From Bacillota bacterium (GTDB lineage Bacteria; Bacillota; Sulfobacillia; Thermaerobacterales; RSA17): DNA of 64,000 bases. Where the stretch lies: NCBI GenBank assembly GCA_017577485.1, contig PKRI01000001.1, positions 171,063-235,062 on the forward strand, read 5' to 3'. Shown piece after piece: positions 7,415-15,660 of this stretch. A program made the position numbers and the translations under genes. How positions within the stretch are numbered: position 1 is the stretch's first letter; each line of letters begins with the position of its first letter. The notes beneath the pieces were generated by a model that was given only the letters and a program-made list of their open reading frames with translations, had not been told where the DNA came from and searched no databases.

Positions 7415-8092
7415 ATGTCGGGCTGGTGGGATTGGTCGTACGTCGCCCAGTTCTTCCCCTACTTTCTGGCCGGCGTGCCCATCACCGTGCTGCTGGCGGT
7501 GGCGGCGCTGGTCCTGGGGTCCGTGCTGGGCCTGGCCCTGGCGCTGATGGAAATGTCGGGCCGGCGGTGGCTGCAGGCTCCCGCCCGCATCTACATCGAG
7601 GCCTTCCGCGGCACACCGCTGATGGTGCAGATCCTGTTCATCGCCTTCGCCATCCCCTTCGCCCTGGGCTACACCCCCAACCGCTTCGTGCACGGCATCG
7701 CCGCCCTGGCCCTGAACAGCGCCGCCTACATCTCGCAGATCTTCCGGGCCGGCATCGAATCGGTGGACCACGGCCAGGTGGAAGCGGCCCGTTCCCTGGG
7801 CATGACCCACGCCATGACCATGCGGGCCGTGGTGCTGCCCCAGGCGGCCCGGGTGGTGGTGCCGCCCCTGACCAACGAGTTGATCACCCTGCTCAAGGAC
7901 TCGTCTCTGGTGTTCGCCATCGGCATCCCCGAGCTGACCACCCGCGGGCGCCTGATGGCCAGCCGCACCTTCCGGCCGGTGGAAGCCTACGCGCTCCTGG
8001 GGGTCATGTACCTGGTGCTGACGATCCCGCTGTCGTACCTGGCGCGGCGGTTGGAGCGCCGCCTGTCCCGGGGGGTGCGCCGGCCGGCATGA
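7415..8092 (+). CDS. Polar amino-acid ABC transporter permease
   Basis: About 225 residues with four to five predicted membrane segments and the HisMQ-type permease signature (ITVLLAVAALVLGSVLGLALA, then EAFRGTPLMVQI, then the EAA-loop region EAARSLGMTHAMTMRAVVLPQA). It carries the amino acid across the membrane in complex with the ATPase. ATG at 7415 is preferred; a GTG at 7397 in the same frame would add six residues. Its stop overlaps the ATPase start by four bases (ATGA). Confidence 0.88.
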   Translation: MSGWWDWSYVAQFFPYFLAGVPITVLLAVAALVLGSVLGLALALMEMSGRRWLQAPARIYIEAFRGTPLMVQILFIAFAIPFALGYTPNRFVHGIAALALNSAAYISQIFRAGIESVDHGQVEAARSLGMTHAMTMRAVVLPQAARVVVPPLTNELITLLKDSSLVFAIGIPELTTRGRLMASRTFRPVEAYALLGVMYLVLTIPLSYLARRLERRLSRGVRRPA

Positions 8093-8814
8093 TCCGGGTG
8101 GAGGGCCTGCACAAGCATTTCGGCAGCCTGCATGTGCTGCGGGGCATCAACCTGAGGGTGGCGCCGCAGGAAGTGGTGGTCATCATCGGGCCCAGCGGCT
8201 GCGGCAAGAGCACCCTGCTGCGCTGCCTCAACCTGCTGGAACGGCCCACCTCCGGCCGGATCTTCATCGACGGCGAGGAGATCACCGCCCCCGGCGTCGA
8301 TGAGAACCGGGTCCGCCGCAAGGTGGGGATGGTGTTCCAGCAGTTCAACCTGTTCCCCCACCTGAACGCCCTGGATAATGTGGCCCTGGCGGTGCGGCTG
8401 GTGCAGCGCCGGCCCCGGGCCGAGGCCGAGGCATGGGCCCGCAGCCTGCTGGAGAAGGTGGGCCTGGGCGCCAAGGCCGGCGAGTACCCCAGCCGGCTGT
8501 CCGGCGGCCAGCAGCAGCGGGTGGCCATCGCCCGGGCCCTGGCCATGCGGCCCCAGGTGATGCTGTTCGACGAGCCCACCTCGGCCCTGGACCCCGAAAT
8601 GATCAAGGAAGTCCTGGACGTGATGAAGGACCTGGCCCGGGAGGGCATGACCATGGTGGTGGTCACCCACGAGATGGGCTTCGCCCGCGAGGTGGCGGAC
8701 CGGGTGCTCTTCATGGACCAGGGCACCATCATCGAGGAAGCCCCGCCCCAGGAGTTCTTCATCAACCCCCGCCACGAGCGCAGCCGCGCCTTTCTCAGCA
8801 AGATCCTGAGTTGA
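8089..8814 (+). CDS. Polar amino-acid ABC transporter ATP-binding protein (GlnQ-like)
   Basis: 241 residues, the usual size for this class. Walker A GPSGCGKST (34-42), Q-loop VFQQFNLFPHLN, signature LSGGQQQR, Walker B VMLFDEPTSALD and H-loop VVVTHEMGFAREV are all present. It energises uptake with the preceding receptor and permease. It starts inside the permease stop (ATGA overlap). Its last 20 bases overlap the end of the convergent radical SAM gene. Confidence 0.9.
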   Translation: MIRVEGLHKHFGSLHVLRGINLRVAPQEVVVIIGPSGCGKSTLLRCLNLLERPTSGRIFIDGEEITAPGVDENRVRRKVGMVFQQFNLFPHLNALDNVALAVRLVQRRPRAEAEAWARSLLEKVGLGAKAGEYPSRLSGGQQQRVAIARALAMRPQVMLFDEPTSALDPEMIKEVLDVMKDLAREGMTMVVVTHEMGFAREVADRVLFMDQGTIIEEAPPQEFFINPRHERSRAFLSKILS

Positions 8815-9745
8815 CGGCCAGCGGCAGCTGGACCTGCTCGGGGCCGCAGCGTTCCGCCGGCGCGTCCTTTTGCCCGGGAATGCCGTAACGGGCCGCCAGG
8901 CCGGCCACCCGCCGCTCCAGTGCCCGCACGTAGCGGGTGGGCGCGTTGGGGCCGTCATAGGCCCGGGCGTAGGCGGCCGCCAGCGCCGGATACGCTTCCG
9001 CCAGTCGTTCCAGGCACCAGTGCCGCGCCACCGCCGGCAGCCTCAGCACCAGGGGCGTCACCCAGGCGGCACCGGCGTCAGCGGCGGCGGCCACCACCGC
9101 CTCCAGGCGGTCCCGCCGGTCGGTGAGGCCGGGCAGCACCGGCGCCAGCAGCACCCCTGCCCGGATGCCGGCCTCCCGCAGCCGCCGCAGCGCCTCCAGG
9201 CGGCGGCGGGGATGGGGCGTCCCCGGTTCAATGACCCGCCAGATGCCGGCGTCCAGCGTCGCGACGCTGAAGTGGACCGAGCACCCGGGCCCCGCCGCCA
9301 GGCGGCGCAGCAGGTCCAGGTCCCGCACCACCAGCGGGGACTTGGTGGTGATGGACACGGGGTTGCCGAATTCCGCCAGCACCTCCAGCAGGGCGCGGGT
9401 CAGCCGGAAGCGGCCCTCGCCCGGCTGGTAGGGGTCGGTGGCGGTGCCTACGGCGATCACCTGGCGGCGCCAGCGGGGATCCGCCAGCTGCCGGCGCAGG
9501 GCCTCGACGGCGTTCTCTTTGACCAGGATCCGGCGGTCGAAGTCGGCAGGGTCCTCGAAGCCCAGGTACTGGTGGGTGACGCGGGCGTAGCAGTAGATGC
9601 AGGCGTGGGTGCAGCCCCGGTAGGGGTTGATGCTCCAGTGGAAAGGCATGTTCCGGACGCGGTTGACCACGGTGCGCACGGTCACCGGCCGGTAGTCGGG
9701 CGCCCGCCGCGGCGCCGAAACCGTCACGGGAAACCACCCCCTCAC
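8795..9745 (-). CDS. Radical SAM protein related to SplB / Rv2578c family
   Basis: 316 residues with the radical SAM [4Fe-4S] motif Cys45-x3-Cys49-x2-Cys52 in RGCTHACIYCYA, preceded by HWSINPYRGC as in spore photoproduct lyase-like proteins. The remainder is a TIM-barrel core (TDPYQPGE, ITTKSPLVVRDLDLL, HFSVATLD). Real SplB repairs the spore photoproduct in UV-damaged spore DNA, but this short subfamily is widespread outside spore formers and its substrate is unknown. It converges with the ABC ATPase gene, overlapping its end by 20 bases, and lies just downstream of the ytpB-like gene. Confidence 0.8.
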   Translation of the reverse strand: MRGWFPVTVSAPRRAPDYRPVTVRTVVNRVRNMPFHWSINPYRGCTHACIYCYARVTHQYLGFEDPADFDRRILVKENAVEALRRQLADPRWRRQVIAVGTATDPYQPGEGRFRLTRALLEVLAEFGNPVSITTKSPLVVRDLDLLRRLAAGPGCSVHFSVATLDAGIWRVIEPGTPHPRRRLEALRRLREAGIRAGVLLAPVLPGLTDRRDRLEAVVAAAADAGAAWVTPLVLRLPAVARHWCLERLAEAYPALAAAYARAYDGPNAPTRYVRALERRVAGLAARYGIPGQKDAPAERCGPEQVQLPLAVNSGSC

Positions 9746-9765
9746 CGGGCGCTGGCACGTGCCCT

Positions 9766-10899
9766 TCAGCGGGCCGGTGCCCTGTCATCATACGGGCGAA
9801 CACACGTTCGCGTCAAGGCCGGTCCCGGCAGGTCAGGTCCCTCCTGCAGCAGGCCGTCCACCGGATCGCGGCGGCGCCGCAGGCGGCAGGCGGCGTGCAG
9901 CAGCCGCGTGCGCCAGCCGCCGGCCCGTACCAGCAGGCGGGCCTGGCGGCGGAGGGGTTCCCGCCGGGCCTTGCCGTCGGCCAGGTAGATGGCCGGCAGG
10001 CCGTGGACGATGTCCCGGTGCCGGCCGGCGTCGGGCAGGGGAGCCACGGCCCGCAGGGCGCTGCCCATCAAGGCCTGGAGCCGGCCGCGGGCCGACCGCT
10101 GGGACGGGTAGAAGGCGGTGAAGTTCAGGTCGCCGCCCAGCGCGTCCTCCTCCTGGTCGATCCAGTAGTCCAGCAGGATGTGCAGCGCGGAGACCCAGGG
10201 GAAGTAGGCGCCGGACACCCGCTCCACCACCTCGGGCCGCGGGCGGCCTCCGGCGGCCAGGGCGATCAGGGCGAACACCCCCAGCGTGGACCCGGCGGCG
10301 GCGGCGAACTCGTGCCAGCGCAGGCCCGGAGCCCGGTGGGCCCGGCGGCGGTGCCACCGCTCCAGCAGCGGCACGCGCTGGGCCGGCGGGCCGTGCTTCA
10401 GCACCTGCAGGTCCACGTACAGCGACGTCAGATCCCAGAGGGCGGGCAGCACCTGGTGGTACCCGGGCAGGTGCCGGGCCTCGGCCAGGCAGGCCGACGC
10501 CAGGTCCGCCAGGTAGCCGCCGTCGTCGACGCCCCACCGCCCCGCCTGGATCGCGGCCTCGGGCCCCGTCAGGGCGTCCAGCATGGCCTGGTGGCGGCGC
10601 CGCAGGTCGCTGGGCGCCGCCGGCGCCGCCCGGTCCGACAGGTTGTCCAGGTAGTCGCTGATGGTCTGGAAGGCGACGATCCAGCGGACCACTGCGGGCC
10701 GCCGTTCCGCCGGCGCCAGCAGGGCGAAGGCGCTGCCGCCCTCGCAGTGGAAGCGCTTGTGGGCGATGCTGGCGCGGGCCTGGCGGCGCAGGCCGGGGTC
10801 GGGGATGAGGCCGGCCCGCTCCCACCATCGGTCCAGTTCCCGGGCCACCTGCGGCAGCACCGCGCGCCACAGGCGCCAGCCGTCCAGAAGCAGGCCCAC
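9766..10899 (-). CDS. ytpB: YtpB-family (DUF2600) tetraprenyl-beta-curcumene synthase-like protein
   Basis: 377 residues, helical, Arg-rich at the C-terminus. The motif FQTISDYLDNLSDR (Asp82, Asp85, Asp89) is the Asp-rich metal site of the large-terpene synthases first described for Bacillus YtpB. A second Asp-rich stretch (LLDYWIDQEED) and the FTAFYPSQ region also match. In Bacillus the enzyme turns a C35 prenyl diphosphate into tetraprenyl-beta-curcumene, a precursor of spore sesquarterpenes. GTG start with a GGGGGAGGTG SD. It is divergent from fabI. Family is confident; the exact product is inferred. Confidence 0.75.
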   Translation of the reverse strand: MGLLLDGWRLWRAVLPQVARELDRWWERAGLIPDPGLRRQARASIAHKRFHCEGGSAFALLAPAERRPAVVRWIVAFQTISDYLDNLSDRAAPAAPSDLRRRHQAMLDALTGPEAAIQAGRWGVDDGGYLADLASACLAEARHLPGYHQVLPALWDLTSLYVDLQVLKHGPPAQRVPLLERWHRRRAHRAPGLRWHEFAAAAGSTLGVFALIALAAGGRPRPEVVERVSGAYFPWVSALHILLDYWIDQEEDALGGDLNFTAFYPSQRSARGRLQALMGSALRAVAPLPDAGRHRDIVHGLPAIYLADGKARREPLRRQARLLVRAGGWRTRLLHAACRLRRRRDPVDGLLQEGPDLPGPALTRTCVRPYDDRAPAR

Positions 10900-11010
10900 G
10901 GGCCACCTCCCCCCACAAGGAACGGGTCCGGCGCCGGGCGAACTCGAGCAGCGAGCCTCACAGGGAATTGTGGACCCGGCGACGGGGATTCATGACCGGG
11001 AGGTGCTGTC

Positions 11011-11784
11011 GTGAGCAGCGGACTTCTGGCCGGGAAGACGGGCCTGGTCATGGGGGTGGCCAACCAGCGCAGTTTCGCCTGGGCCATCGCGGCGGCCGCC
11101 GCCCGCCACGGGGCCCGGGTGGCCGTGACGTACCAGAACGAGCGCCTGGCCTCGCGGGCCGCGGCCCTGGGCGAGGAGGTCCCCCTGGCCGGGCTTTACC
11201 CGTGCGACGTCGGCGATGACGACAGCATCGCCCGCTGTTTCGAACAGGTGGACGCCGACCTGGGCCGCCTGGACTTTCTCGTGCACAGCATCGCGTACGC
11301 CCGCAGGGAGGAACTGCAGGGACGTTTCGTCGACACCACCCGCGAGGGCTTTGCCCTGGCCCACGACATCAGCGCCTACTCGCTGATCGCCGTGGCCCGC
11401 GCCGCCCGCCCCCTGATGACCGGCGGCGGCAGCATCGTCACCCTGACGTACCTGGGTTCCACCCGGGTCTTCAGCAACTACAACGTGATGGGCTCCGCCA
11501 AGGCGGCCCTGGAGAGCAGCATGCGCTACCTGGCGGCCGACCTGGGCCCGGAGAACATTCGGGTCAACGCCATCTCGGCGGGGCCGGTGAAGACCCTGGC
11601 CGCCAGCGCCGTGCGGGGGATCAGCATGCTGCGAGAGGTGGTCCAGGAACGGGCGCCCCTGCGCCGCAACATCGAACCCGAGGACGTGGCCGACGCGGCC
11701 GTCTTCCTGATCAGCGACCTGTCCCGCTCCATCACGGGGCAGGTGCTGTTCGTGGACAGCGGCTATCACATCCTGGGGTTCTAG
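11011..11784 (+). CDS. fabI: Enoyl-[acyl-carrier-protein] reductase (NADH)
   Basis: 257 residues, a short-chain dehydrogenase that performs the last step of each fatty-acid elongation cycle. The FabI-type nucleotide motif is GVANQRSFAWAIA, the catalytic Tyr157-x6-Lys164 (YNVMGSAK) has the second conserved Tyr147, and AISAGPVKTLAASAV is the substrate-loop region. GTG start at 11011 after GGGAGGTG. It stands alone with no fab operon around it. The downstream amidase is convergent with a 19-base gap. It would be the classic target of triclosan-like inhibitors; resistance cannot be judged from sequence. Confidence 0.92.
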   Translation: MSSGLLAGKTGLVMGVANQRSFAWAIAAAAARHGARVAVTYQNERLASRAAALGEEVPLAGLYPCDVGDDDSIARCFEQVDADLGRLDFLVHSIAYARREELQGRFVDTTREGFALAHDISAYSLIAVARAARPLMTGGGSIVTLTYLGSTRVFSNYNVMGSAKAALESSMRYLAADLGPENIRVNAISAGPVKTLAASAVRGISMLREVVQERAPLRRNIEPEDVADAAVFLISDLSRSITGQVLFVDSGYHILGF

Positions 11785-11803
11785 GTCGTCCGGTCCCGGG
11801 TGC

Positions 11804-13528
11804 TCATGGGTTTCCGGAGGCCGCCAGGGCCTCCAGGACGGCGGCGGCACCCAGGACCGTGCCGTCCTCGAAGGGCCGCCCCACCATCTGGACCGATGCC
11901 GGCATGCCGTCGCTGCTGGTGCCCAGCGGCAGCGCCGCCGCCGGGTGCCCGGTGACATTGAAGGGTGCGGTCAGCCGGATCAGCGCGTCGGGGACCGCTT
12001 CGGGCCCGTCGGGCCAGGAGACCTGGTCCTGGCCGATGAGGGGCGCGCCCATGGGCAGCGTCGGCGCCAGGATGAGGTCGCAGGTCTCGAAGACGGCGTT
12101 GAGCCGCCGCGTCAGGGCCGTCCGCAGCCGCTGGGCCAGCAGGTAGTCGCGGGCCAGGATGAACTGGCCCAGTTCCATACGGGCCCGCACGTCGGGCAGG
12201 TAGCCTTCGCGGTGCCGGGCCAGCAGCGGCGCGTGGAAGGCGCCCGCCTCGGCCAGGGCGATGACGCGGTTGACCACCAGCGCTTCCTCGGGCGGGACCC
12301 AGACCGCCGACTCCACCCGGGCGCCGGCCGCTTCCAGCAGCCGGGCCGCCTGCTCCAGCGCCGCCCGGACGCCGGCATCCACCCGCCGGGCAGCCCAGTC
12401 CCACAGCACCCCGACCCGCAGGCCCTCGAGGCCGGCATCCAGCATGCGCCGGACGATGGACGGGTAGTCGGGCACCGGCGCGCCGGCGGTGGTGGGATCG
12501 TCGGGATCGGGGCCGGCCATCACCCGCAGGGCCAGGGCGGCGTCCACCGCGCTGCGGGTCAGCGGGCCCACGTGGTCCTGGGACCAGCTGAGGGGCAGGA
12601 CGCCCGCCTTGCTGACGCGCCCGTAGGTGGGCTTGATGCCGAAGATGCCGCAGGCGGCGGCGGGGATGCGGATCGACCCCCCGGTGTCGCTGCCCGTGGC
12701 CAGGGCTACCACCCGGGCCGCCACCGCCGCCGCGGAACCGCCGCTGGACCCGCCCGGCGACCGGTCCAGGTCCAGGGGATTCCGCGCCGGTCCCGCGTGG
12801 CTGCTGGCTGTGGTGGCGCCGAAGGCGAACTGGTGGGTGTTGGTCTTGCCGATGGACACGGCGCCCGCCGCGGCCAGGCGGCGGACCACGGCGGCGTCGC
12901 GCCCGGCTTCGAAGCCGGCCAGGATGGAGGACCCGGCGGTGGTGGGCCCATGCCGGGTGAAGATCAGGTCCTTGTGGGCCACCGGCACCCCGTGCAGCGG
13001 CCCGCGGGGTCCTTCGGCGGCCAGGATGCGGTCGGCTTCCCGGGCCGCCGCCAGCGCCGCCTCAGGCAGCAGCGTGATGAAAGCGTTGAGGGAAGGATTG
13101 AGGCGCTCGGCCCGCTCCAGGGCCGCCGCCACCAGTTCCTCGGACGAGACCTGCCGCGTGCGCACGGCCTCGGCCTGCTGGACCAGGGAAAGGTCGGCCG
13201 GCCCCGCCGGGTCCCCCGCCGCCCGGCCGGCGGCACCCGCACCGGGCCCGGCACGGCGGGAAGCGGTGACGGCTCCGGATCCCGTGCGGCCGGCGGCCTG
13301 GGGCCTGCCGTCGCCCGTCGAGGGCAGCGCATAGGCCCGCCGGCCCGGGTCGAAGGCGAAGGCCGGGGGCAGTTCGTCCAGGGGATCGGGGGCCAGCGCC
13401 CGCACCCGCTCCATCAGCCCCTGCAGGCGGGCTGCCGCTGCCCGCAGGTCGCCGTCGTCGAAGGTCAGTTCAGGCAGGAGATGGGCCGCTGCGGCGCGCA
13501 GGGCCTCTTCCAGGCGCTCGGTCGTCAC
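11804..13528 (-). CDS. Amidase (amidase-signature family) with an N-terminal GatC/AtzG-like extension
   Basis: 574 residues, longer than usual amidases of about 460-500. The catalytic Ser-Ser-Lys triad is visible: Lys186 in VPVAHKDL, the GGSSGGS loop (259-265) and Ser285 in GSDTGGSIR. Residues 1-60 (helical, with L-x-P-E-L-T-F-D-D and DPLDELPPAFAF) resemble the small GatC/AtzG-like subunits that normally act as separate partners of amidases, followed by a low-complexity Gly/Ala linker (about 70-110). It is close to GatA in sequence, but with no gatB or gatC alongside, a role in amide or carbamate hydrolysis is at least as likely. Confidence 0.8.
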   Translation of the reverse strand: MTTERLEEALRAAAAHLLPELTFDDGDLRAAAARLQGLMERVRALAPDPLDELPPAFAFDPGRRAYALPSTGDGRPQAAGRTGSGAVTASRRAGPGAGAAGRAAGDPAGPADLSLVQQAEAVRTRQVSSEELVAAALERAERLNPSLNAFITLLPEAALAAAREADRILAAEGPRGPLHGVPVAHKDLIFTRHGPTTAGSSILAGFEAGRDAAVVRRLAAAGAVSIGKTNTHQFAFGATTASSHAGPARNPLDLDRSPGGSSGGSAAAVAARVVALATGSDTGGSIRIPAAACGIFGIKPTYGRVSKAGVLPLSWSQDHVGPLTRSAVDAALALRVMAGPDPDDPTTAGAPVPDYPSIVRRMLDAGLEGLRVGVLWDWAARRVDAGVRAALEQAARLLEAAGARVESAVWVPPEEALVVNRVIALAEAGAFHAPLLARHREGYLPDVRARMELGQFILARDYLLAQRLRTALTRRLNAVFETCDLILAPTLPMGAPLIGQDQVSWPDGPEAVPDALIRLTAPFNVTGHPAAALPLGTSSDGMPASVQMVGRPFEDGTVLGAAAVLEALAASGNP

Positions 13529-13593
13529 TGGGGCTCCCCCTGTCCTCGACCGGCGGGGCCGGGCGCTGGTAAGATATCAGGAGGACTTACCGG

Positions 13594-13675
13594 GCCGGGG
13601 TGCTGGAACCGGCAGACAGGGCCGACTTAAAATCGGCTGCCGCAAGGCGTGCGGGTTCGAGTCCCGCCCCCGGCA
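13594..13675 (+). tRNA. tRNA-Leu (anticodon TAA)
   Basis: Acceptor stem GCCGGGG/CCCCGGC, a long variable arm as in class II tRNAs, anticodon loop CTTAAAA, and T-arm GCGGGTTCGAGTCCCGC. CCA is not encoded. A -10-like TAAGAT lies about 20 bases upstream. It is on the opposite strand to the neighbouring housekeeping genes. Confidence 0.95.
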
Positions 13676-13743
13676 CAACCCCGCCGCAACGCAACGGGGC
13701 GGCCGCAGCCGCCCCGGGAACGCATGCTCCGGTCAGCCTGGCG

Positions 13744-14142
13744 TCAGCGCCCGCCGCGCCCGCGGCGACCGCCGGCGCTCTTGCGCAACTCGGCCTGCTT
13801 GCGCTCACTGTCCTTGATGAACTTCTGCAGCATGTCCTCGAAGGAACCGCTGCCCCGGCGATCCCGCCCGCCGCGGCCGCGCTTGCTGCGGCTGGGGTCC
13901 CAACCGGGCTGAGCCTGGCGGATGCTGAGGCGGATCTTGTTGCCGGGCTCGTCGAAGGACAGGATCTTGACCCGGACCTTGTCGTTCATCTGCACGTAGT
14001 CACGGACGTTCTCGACGTAGTCGTCGGCGACTTCGGAGATGTGGACGAGACCGGTGCGCCCGTCAGGCAGTTCCACAAAAGCACCGAAGTTGGTGATGCC
14101 CGTGACGGTTCCTTCGACAATTTCGCCGACTGTGAGCGACAT
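13744..14142 (-). CDS. yabR: S1 RNA-binding domain protein (YabR-like)
   Basis: 132 residues with an N-terminal S1/OB domain (about 4-72, VGEIVEGTVTGITNFGAFVELPDG, split in family logos as GEIVEG then FGAFV, and LVHISEVADDYV) and a basic tail rich in Arg, Gly and Ser. In Bacillus yabR follows divIC, as here. S1 proteins of this type bind RNA or ribosomes; a precise role is not known. The ATG at 14142 opens the S1 domain directly; an upstream in-frame extension to 14226 does not resemble the family. Confidence 0.82.
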   Translation of the reverse strand: MSLTVGEIVEGTVTGITNFGAFVELPDGRTGLVHISEVADDYVENVRDYVQMNDKVRVKILSFDEPGNKIRLSIRQAQPGWDPSRSKRGRGGRDRRGSGSFEDMLQKFIKDSERKQAELRKSAGGRRGRGGR

Positions 14143-14254
14143 GCAGCCTGGAAGACCTCCACAATAAAAAATGCGCCCACCGCGTGGGATGGCTAAATCA
14201 TAGCACCGCCGCCGGAGCGGTGTCAAACCCTTGCAGCGTAAAGGATCCGGCAGG

Positions 14255-14803
14255 TCAAGGGTCGGCCTGCCCGGCCGGGTGGTCCCCGTCCCCGGCAGCG
14301 CCGTCGCCGTCCTCCCGCCCGCCGCCTTCCGCGCCGCCGTCGCCGCGGTCTTCCACGATGACGTACCGGATCTCGCCCGGGTGGGCCAGGCCGAAGCGGC
14401 CCCGCGCCTCCTGCACGATGTAGGAATCGCTCTCCAGGTACGCGATTCGCTCCTGCAGCACCGCCTGCTGGACCCGGACCGTCTCCAGTTCGCTCTCCAG
14501 GCTGCCCAACTGCCGGTTCAGCCGGGTCATCACCAGTTCCTGATTGACGAAGGTGACGATGAAGTAGATCAGGGTGACGGCGATGGCCAGCCGGTACCCG
14601 TCGATGCGCACCCGGCGCACCACGGTCCGGGATGCGGCGGCGCCGGCGGGCCCACCGGCATCGGCAGCGGCGCCCGGCAGGCCGGCCTGCCCAGCGGCAG
14701 CGCCGCTCCGGCGCCGCAGCGGGACCACCGCCGGCCCGCGGCTTGAGCGGGCCGCCTCACCTCGAACGCGGCCGAACCGTCTCACGGCCACCCTCACCGT
14801 CAC
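14255..14803 (-). CDS. divIC: Septum formation initiator, DivIC/FtsB-like
   Basis: 182 residues: a basic, Ala/Gly-rich cytoplasmic N-terminus, one membrane helix (about 68-90, RLAIAVTLIYFIVTFVNQ), an extracytoplasmic coiled coil (about 92-125, LGSLESELETVRVQQAVLQERIAYLE) and a short domain with the family motif EARGRFGLAHPGEIRYV, then an acidic tail. DivIC bridges divisome proteins at the septum. It is placed between the small HTH gene and yabR as in the Bacillus order yabP-yabQ-divIC-yabR. The N-terminal extension is longer than in Bacillus, so the true start may lie further in. Confidence 0.8.
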   Translation of the reverse strand: MTVRVAVRRFGRVRGEAARSSRGPAVVPLRRRSGAAAGQAGLPGAAADAGGPAGAAASRTVVRRVRIDGYRLAIAVTLIYFIVTFVNQELVMTRLNRQLGSLESELETVRVQQAVLQERIAYLESDSYIVQEARGRFGLAHPGEIRYVIVEDRGDGGAEGGGREDGDGAAGDGDHPAGQADP

Positions 14804-14857
14804 CTCGCAGCGGCGCCGCCGGGCACCACCGGGGCGTCGTCAGGCCCCGGGCCGGGA

Positions 14858-15103
14858 CTAGCCGGGCTGGTCCCCGTCGTCGCCGTCGTCCTCGGGTCCG
14901 AAGACGCCCAGCACGTCGCCGGGCAGCACGATGACCACCTGGTATCCCTTGCTCTTGGCCCGGTTCAGCAGGGTGGCCACGGTGGCGGGCGTGATGCCCA
15001 GGCGGCGGGCGATGGCTTCGTTGCCGTGCCCCGTCTCCTTCAGCGCCACCACCTGCCGCTCGCGAAAGCTCAGCTTTTCCACGCCGCGGATCTCGATCTG
15101 CAT
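14858..15103 (-). CDS. Small helix-turn-helix protein resembling sigma-70 region 4 / LuxR HTH
   Basis: 81 residues from ATG 15103, or 93 from GTG 15139. Most of the protein is one HTH (LSFRERQVVALKETGHGNEAIARRLGITPATVATLLNRAKSKG in pieces: RERQVVAL, then IARRLGITPATVATLL), followed by GYQVVIVLPGDVLGVFG and an acidic tail. It has no sigma region 2, so it is not a working sigma factor by itself and is more likely a DNA-binding regulator. It sits between yabQ and divIC, a position empty in Bacillus. Three DnaA-box-like repeats lie directly upstream and could be its operator. Confidence 0.7.
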   Translation of the reverse strand: MQIEIRGVEKLSFRERQVVALKETGHGNEAIARRLGITPATVATLLNRAKSKGYQVVIVLPGDVLGVFGPEDDGDDGDQPG

Positions 15104-15129
15104 GCCGGCCTCGCCCCGCTGCCGGATCG

Positions 15130-15161
15130 TTGTCCACAATTCGTGGACAAATTGTGGACAA
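15130..15161 (-). promoter_or_regulatory. Cluster of three TTGTCCACA boxes upstream of the small HTH gene
   Basis: TTGTCCACA occurs at 15130-15138 (plus) and 15153-15161 (minus), and TTGTCCACG at 15142-15150 (minus), spaced 11-12 bases apart. TTGTCCACA is the DnaA-box form favoured in GC-rich bacteria. TTGTCCAC/GTGGACAA also forms an 8-bp inverted repeat (15130-15137, 15143-15150) that could be an operator. Confidence 0.5.
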
Positions 15162-15213
15162 ATCTTGTACGGTGACGCCTACTATTCGGCCCGGCCGGCC
15201 CGTTTCCTCCCGG

Positions 15214-15654
15214 TCAGGTTTCCGTCGGCCCTGCCCAGGGCCACCGCCATCCCGTCCAGGGCGGCCGCACCATCCGGACCAGGCGGTCCAGACCCAGGCG
15301 GCCCGCCGCCGCCCGCACCCACCCGCCGGCCCGCCGGGCGCCGCCGAGCAGCAGTTCCCAGCCCCGGCGCCAGACCGGCGAGACCAGCGGCGCCGCCAGG
15401 GCGAAATAGGCCGCGGCCCCGGCGCCGATCATCAGCAGGCCGTGCCAGCGCACCGATCCCCAACTGCCGGCGATGAGGCCCAGGACCAGCACCACGGCGG
15501 CCACCGCCCAGAAGGCCAGGTCGGCCAGTTCGCCCGCCAGCCCCCGCCAGCGAAAAGCGCGACGGGCCCCACGGTAGATGTCGTAGAGCAGCGCCACCGC
15601 GATGCCCGTCAGCGCCAGGACCGCCGCCGTGAACAACTGGAACTGGAGCGGCAT
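15214..15654 (-). CDS. yabQ: Spore cortex biosynthesis membrane protein YabQ
   Basis: 146 residues, with about three hydrophobic segments in the first 95 residues (LFTAAVLALTGIAVALLYDIYRG, LAFWAVAAVVLVLGLIAG and the region around residue 75). The family hallmark LLYDIYRGARRAF is clear. In Bacillus YabQ is a forespore outer-membrane protein needed for cortex formation and is made under sigma-E. It lies six bases after yabP. The Trp/Arg-rich C-terminus is poorly conserved in the family. Confidence 0.8.
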   Translation of the reverse strand: MPLQFQLFTAAVLALTGIAVALLYDIYRGARRAFRWRGLAGELADLAFWAVAAVVLVLGLIAGSWGSVRWHGLLMIGAGAAAYFALAAPLVSPVWRRGWELLLGGARRAGGWVRAAAGRLGLDRLVRMVRPPWTGWRWPWAGPTET

Positions 15655-15660
15655 GGATCC

